Below are positions 20,862-23,046 of a stretch of DNA of 23,046 nucleotides, piece by piece (position 1 is the first letter of the stretch; each line of letters begins with the position of its first letter). Source of the DNA: Candidatus Microgenomates bacterium (lineage in GTDB: Bacteria > Patescibacteria > Microgenomatia > JADHYG01); assembly GCA_016782545.1 (NCBI GenBank), contig JADHYG010000012.1, positions 1 through 23,046 of the forward strand. The letters are read 5' to 3'. The position numbers and the translations under genes were made by a program. The notes beneath the pieces are model-generated. The model was not told the origin of the DNA. It searched no databases and saw only the letters and a program-made list of their open reading frames with translations.

Positions 20862-21953
20862 ATGAATCTAGAAACAGATAAATTGTCCAGAAGAGCGTTT
20901 CTCGGGCTTTGCAGGGCCGCCGCCGCCGCCGCACTACTACCGCCAGACATTGTTTGGGCGCAGGAAAACGAGCAGTTAAGAAATCTGCCTTTTGAACTAT
21001 TGCGCGGTTCATATCTTGATGAAAAACTTACGATTACACACCAAGTAGGAAGAAACTCCGTGTGGTATCCAATCGAATTACATGAAATCCAAGCTCCTGA
21101 TGGCGATTTTATCCCAGAAAAACAATATGTTCTTTTAAAAGAACAAGAAAGAATCAGCGGAGCCTGGAATTATCATCCTCCAAGCTCTCCAGAAAGCCTC
21201 ACCTTATGGGAACTTCATGATCAAGAAGTTATGAATTCACCCAAAATTACTGACAGACCATTTAATAAAAGCATTTATGAAGAATTAATTAGTAACGATT
21301 GGTATGATTTTTATCCACCAGCAGATGATGGTTGGTTTGTTCATTCTCAATGGCATTGGCTAGATCGGGTAGAAGCTGATCTTACTTGCCGCGTCGTTAA
21401 CAAAGACGACCACCAAGAGTTACAAGTCAAGGGCGCAGGTAAATTAAGAGCAGAAGGAAGCCCCTTATATTCCAAAATTTCTGACCCCTATCCACCAGAA
21501 GTCAAAGGAGTCCACCATTGTGTTTTTAGAACTCATTCGATTTATCCTGTTGAGTTAGGAGTCTGGCGGGACATTCTTAGTTTCCACGTCACTACTGCTC
21601 AACCAACATTTAAGATTCGCTTTTCTCCTCCGACCAGAGATAATAATCCCACTATCAGTGTCGTTGGAGAAGGAGAAGTCATTGTTTTTGGATCGCCAAT
21701 CCACGATCTAAATTCTAATCCTTTAGAAGTGCCGTGTCGTGTCGCTAATGATCCTCAATATCTAGGAGACACTACAATTGAAGTTTTACCTCCTGAATGT
21801 CCACCACCACCTGAGTGTCTACCCGACATTGTAATGCAACCAAAATTTCCATCTTTAACGGCTATCTTAAGTGGGGCAACTCTTGTCTGCGGTCCGATAG
21901 TCGGCCTTGCTTTGTTAAAACATTATTTAATGAGTAGAGAGCAAAAACAATAA
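20862..21953 (+). CDS. Predicted Tat-exported protein with C-terminal membrane anchor, function unknown
   Basis: A 363-residue protein beginning MNLETDKLSRRAFLGL. SRRAFL is a twin-arginine signal, followed by a poly-Ala hydrophobic core and a likely signal-peptidase site after VWA. The start at 20862 is chosen because it places the Tat motif correctly and because the ATG at 20796 lies before the predicted transcription start. The mature domain is rich in Trp, His and Pro (WFVHSQWHWLDRVEADL, VKGVHHCVFRTH) and has several Cys. A proline linker, PPECPPPPECLP, precedes one transmembrane helix near the C-terminus (LTAILSGATLVCGPIVGLAL) and a short basic tail. I do not recognise the family. The MoxR-type gene starts 2 nt after its stop, so the two are functionally linked. 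Confidence 0.75.
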   Translation: MNLETDKLSRRAFLGLCRAAAAAALLPPDIVWAQENEQLRNLPFELLRGSYLDEKLTITHQVGRNSVWYPIELHEIQAPDGDFIPEKQYVLLKEQERISGAWNYHPPSSPESLTLWELHDQEVMNSPKITDRPFNKSIYEELISNDWYDFYPPADDGWFVHSQWHWLDRVEADLTCRVVNKDDHQELQVKGAGKLRAEGSPLYSKISDPYPPEVKGVHHCVFRTHSIYPVELGVWRDILSFHVTTAQPTFKIRFSPPTRDNNPTISVVGEGEVIVFGSPIHDLNSNPLEVPCRVANDPQYLGDTTIEVLPPECPPPPECLPDIVMQPKFPSLTAILSGATLVCGPIVGLALLKHYLMSREQKQ

Positions 21954-21955
21954 CT

Positions 21956-23046
21956 ATGAACACAGAATTGGCACCATTGCCAACAAACACAACTGAACAA
22001 TACAAAGCCGTCTTTGACAGCCTTAAATACGAAATGGTCGACAGAGACGAATGTCTAGATTGTCTGCAGCTTGCTTTTTTAACCGGACAGCATTTATTGG
22101 TCTGGGGTGAAACTGGTGAGGGAAAAACTTATCTGACCAACGAAGTTTTTACCCGCTTTGCTGATCCTGAAAAACCAGATGATGTTTTTAAAATTCAATT
22201 TACCCGGGATATGCCTCCGGAGGTTTTGTTTGGCGGCTATGACATTAAAGCCTTGCAAGTGGGAACAGTGAAATATAACGTTGAAAACTCTCTCCTAACC
22301 TGCAATTTTATGTTTGGCGATGAAATTTTTGACGCGCCTGATTTTGTTTTACGAACTATGTTGGGCGCTTTATCAGAAGAAAGAACCTTTAGATTTGGCC
22401 AGCAGGTCTTTAAAGATCTGCCATTGCAAAGTGCGGTTTTAACCTCCAACTTTCGCCGGGATAATCCTGCTACCCAAGCCTTCTTAAACCGGGTTCTTCT
22501 TCAATACAAGATTAGTCCCGAAGCTTCTTTAGCTCATCGGGCCATGCTTGATACTTTAGGAGAAGCAAGAAAATATCATCAGCCAACCAAGGAAACTCTA
22601 CCCTTTAAAGATCTACAAGCGCTTTCTAATATTGTTATCGGTGAAAATGAACAAGCATCTATTCTTTTGCCCTGGGGCGTTGTCTTTTTAAAAGACAAAA
22701 TTGTAGACGAGTTTGTCAAAGTGGCTCGAGAAAGACAAGTTGATTTGGCTGATGAAACCGGTCAAACTCAAGCTTTACAAAAGGAAATGCTGGGTGTTGA
22801 TTTGGCGACAACGGAAAAAGAAACGATTGCTCAAGAACTAGGCTTGCCATTAAGCCTGTTTAAAGACAAACTTGCTCCTCTACTCTTAGCTAGTGCTCAA
22901 AGAATTGCCAGCGCGACTCAAACCAAAGAAAGACAGGCTGAAGAGTTTAGAGTCAGTTCTTCCAGAGGAATGCAGTTAACTCATCTTTTATATGCCTCAG
23001 CCTTGCTTGACAATCGTCAAATTGTTACTCCAAGAGATTTGGCGAT
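21956..23046 (+). CDS. MoxR-type AAA+ ATPase, C-terminus beyond window
   Basis: The frame is open from ATG 21956 to the window end (363 residues seen). Walker A is GETGEGKT (51-58), Walker B FMFGDEIF (118-125, with Asp122 and Glu123), sensor-1 LTSNFRRDN (Asn165), and a probable arginine finger in FLNRVLL (Arg179). The DEIFDAPDFVLRTMLGALSEERTF segment is typical of the MoxR/RavA group. These chaperone-like ATPases usually work with VWA-domain partners on metal-cofactor insertion or on membrane and surface complexes. A VWA gene might follow outside the window. It is probably translationally coupled to the Tat-exported protein. Confidence 0.88.
   Translation, partial: MNTELAPLPTNTTEQYKAVFDSLKYEMVDRDECLDCLQLAFLTGQHLLVWGETGEGKTYLTNEVFTRFADPEKPDDVFKIQFTRDMPPEVLFGGYDIKALQVGTVKYNVENSLLTCNFMFGDEIFDAPDFVLRTMLGALSEERTFRFGQQVFKDLPLQSAVLTSNFRRDNPATQAFLNRVLLQYKISPEASLAHRAMLDTLGEARKYHQPTKETLPFKDLQALSNIVIGENEQASILLPWGVVFLKDKIVDEFVKVARERQVDLADETGQTQALQKEMLGVDLATTEKETIAQELGLPLSLFKDKLAPLLLASAQRIASATQTKERQAEEFRVSSSRGMQLTHLLYASALLDNRQIVTPRDLA

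Overview
The window is AT-rich, mostly protein-coding DNA. It looks like a Candidate Phyla Radiation (Patescibacteria) genome, probably Microgenomates-like. The hints are compact genes, tRNA genes without an encoded CCA end, a lone mreB beside a PEGA/beta-propeller protein, many glycosyltransferases, and short repeats threaded in frame through housekeeping genes. TGA is used as a stop (for example at 3542-3544, 11011-11013 and 18450-18452), so the TGA-glycine code of Gracilibacteria/Absconditabacteria does not apply. The lineage is an inference; no 16S or ribosomal protein gene is present.

Layout. 1-7662 is a minus-strand glycan block: a GT5 glycogen-synthase-like enzyme cut by the window edge, an APH-fold kinase, GT4, GT2 and GT4 glycosyltransferases, a PaaX/Cas2-like gene, and a WecG/TagA-type glycosyltransferase. 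8098-10578 holds mreB and a divergent membrane-anchored PEGA/WD40-like protein. 10586-10796 holds tRNA-Arg(CCU), tRNA-Pro(CGG) and a truncated third tRNA. A second PaaX/Cas2-like gene follows, then maf. 12889-18838 is an accessory region with unrecognised genes, separated by degenerate copies of the 3' end of ndk. Intact ndk and an M16 peptidase come next. The right edge starts a new operon of a predicted Tat-exported, C-terminally anchored protein and a MoxR-type AAA+ ATPase cut by the window end.

Most interesting structure. Two paralogous genes with a winged-helix N-terminus and a PaaX-type Cas2-like domain are each bracketed by a pair of 50-bp palindromes. The palindromes of the two loci differ in sequence but share one exact plan: 14-bp arm, 6-nt spacer, 10-bp central palindrome containing ACGATCGT, 6-nt spacer, 14-bp arm, with TTTA...TAAA ends. 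Within a locus the copies are identical or differ only in one 6-nt spacer. This suggests an undescribed unit of protein plus cognate palindrome, either a small mobile element (compare RAYT/REP) or a repressor with paired operators. No cas1 or CRISPR array is present.

Two further layers stand out. The 3' end of ndk occurs three times in direct orientation (12842, 16604, 18839) and delimits two blocks of unknown genes, as expected from stacked insertions at one attachment-like site. Mini-arrays of 7-8-bp units occur at several loci, four of them beside a perfect hairpin, and several lie in frame inside genes (M16 peptidase, maf, PEGA protein). Several genes also have a -10-like box ending 7-8 nt before the ATG, suggesting leaderless mRNAs.
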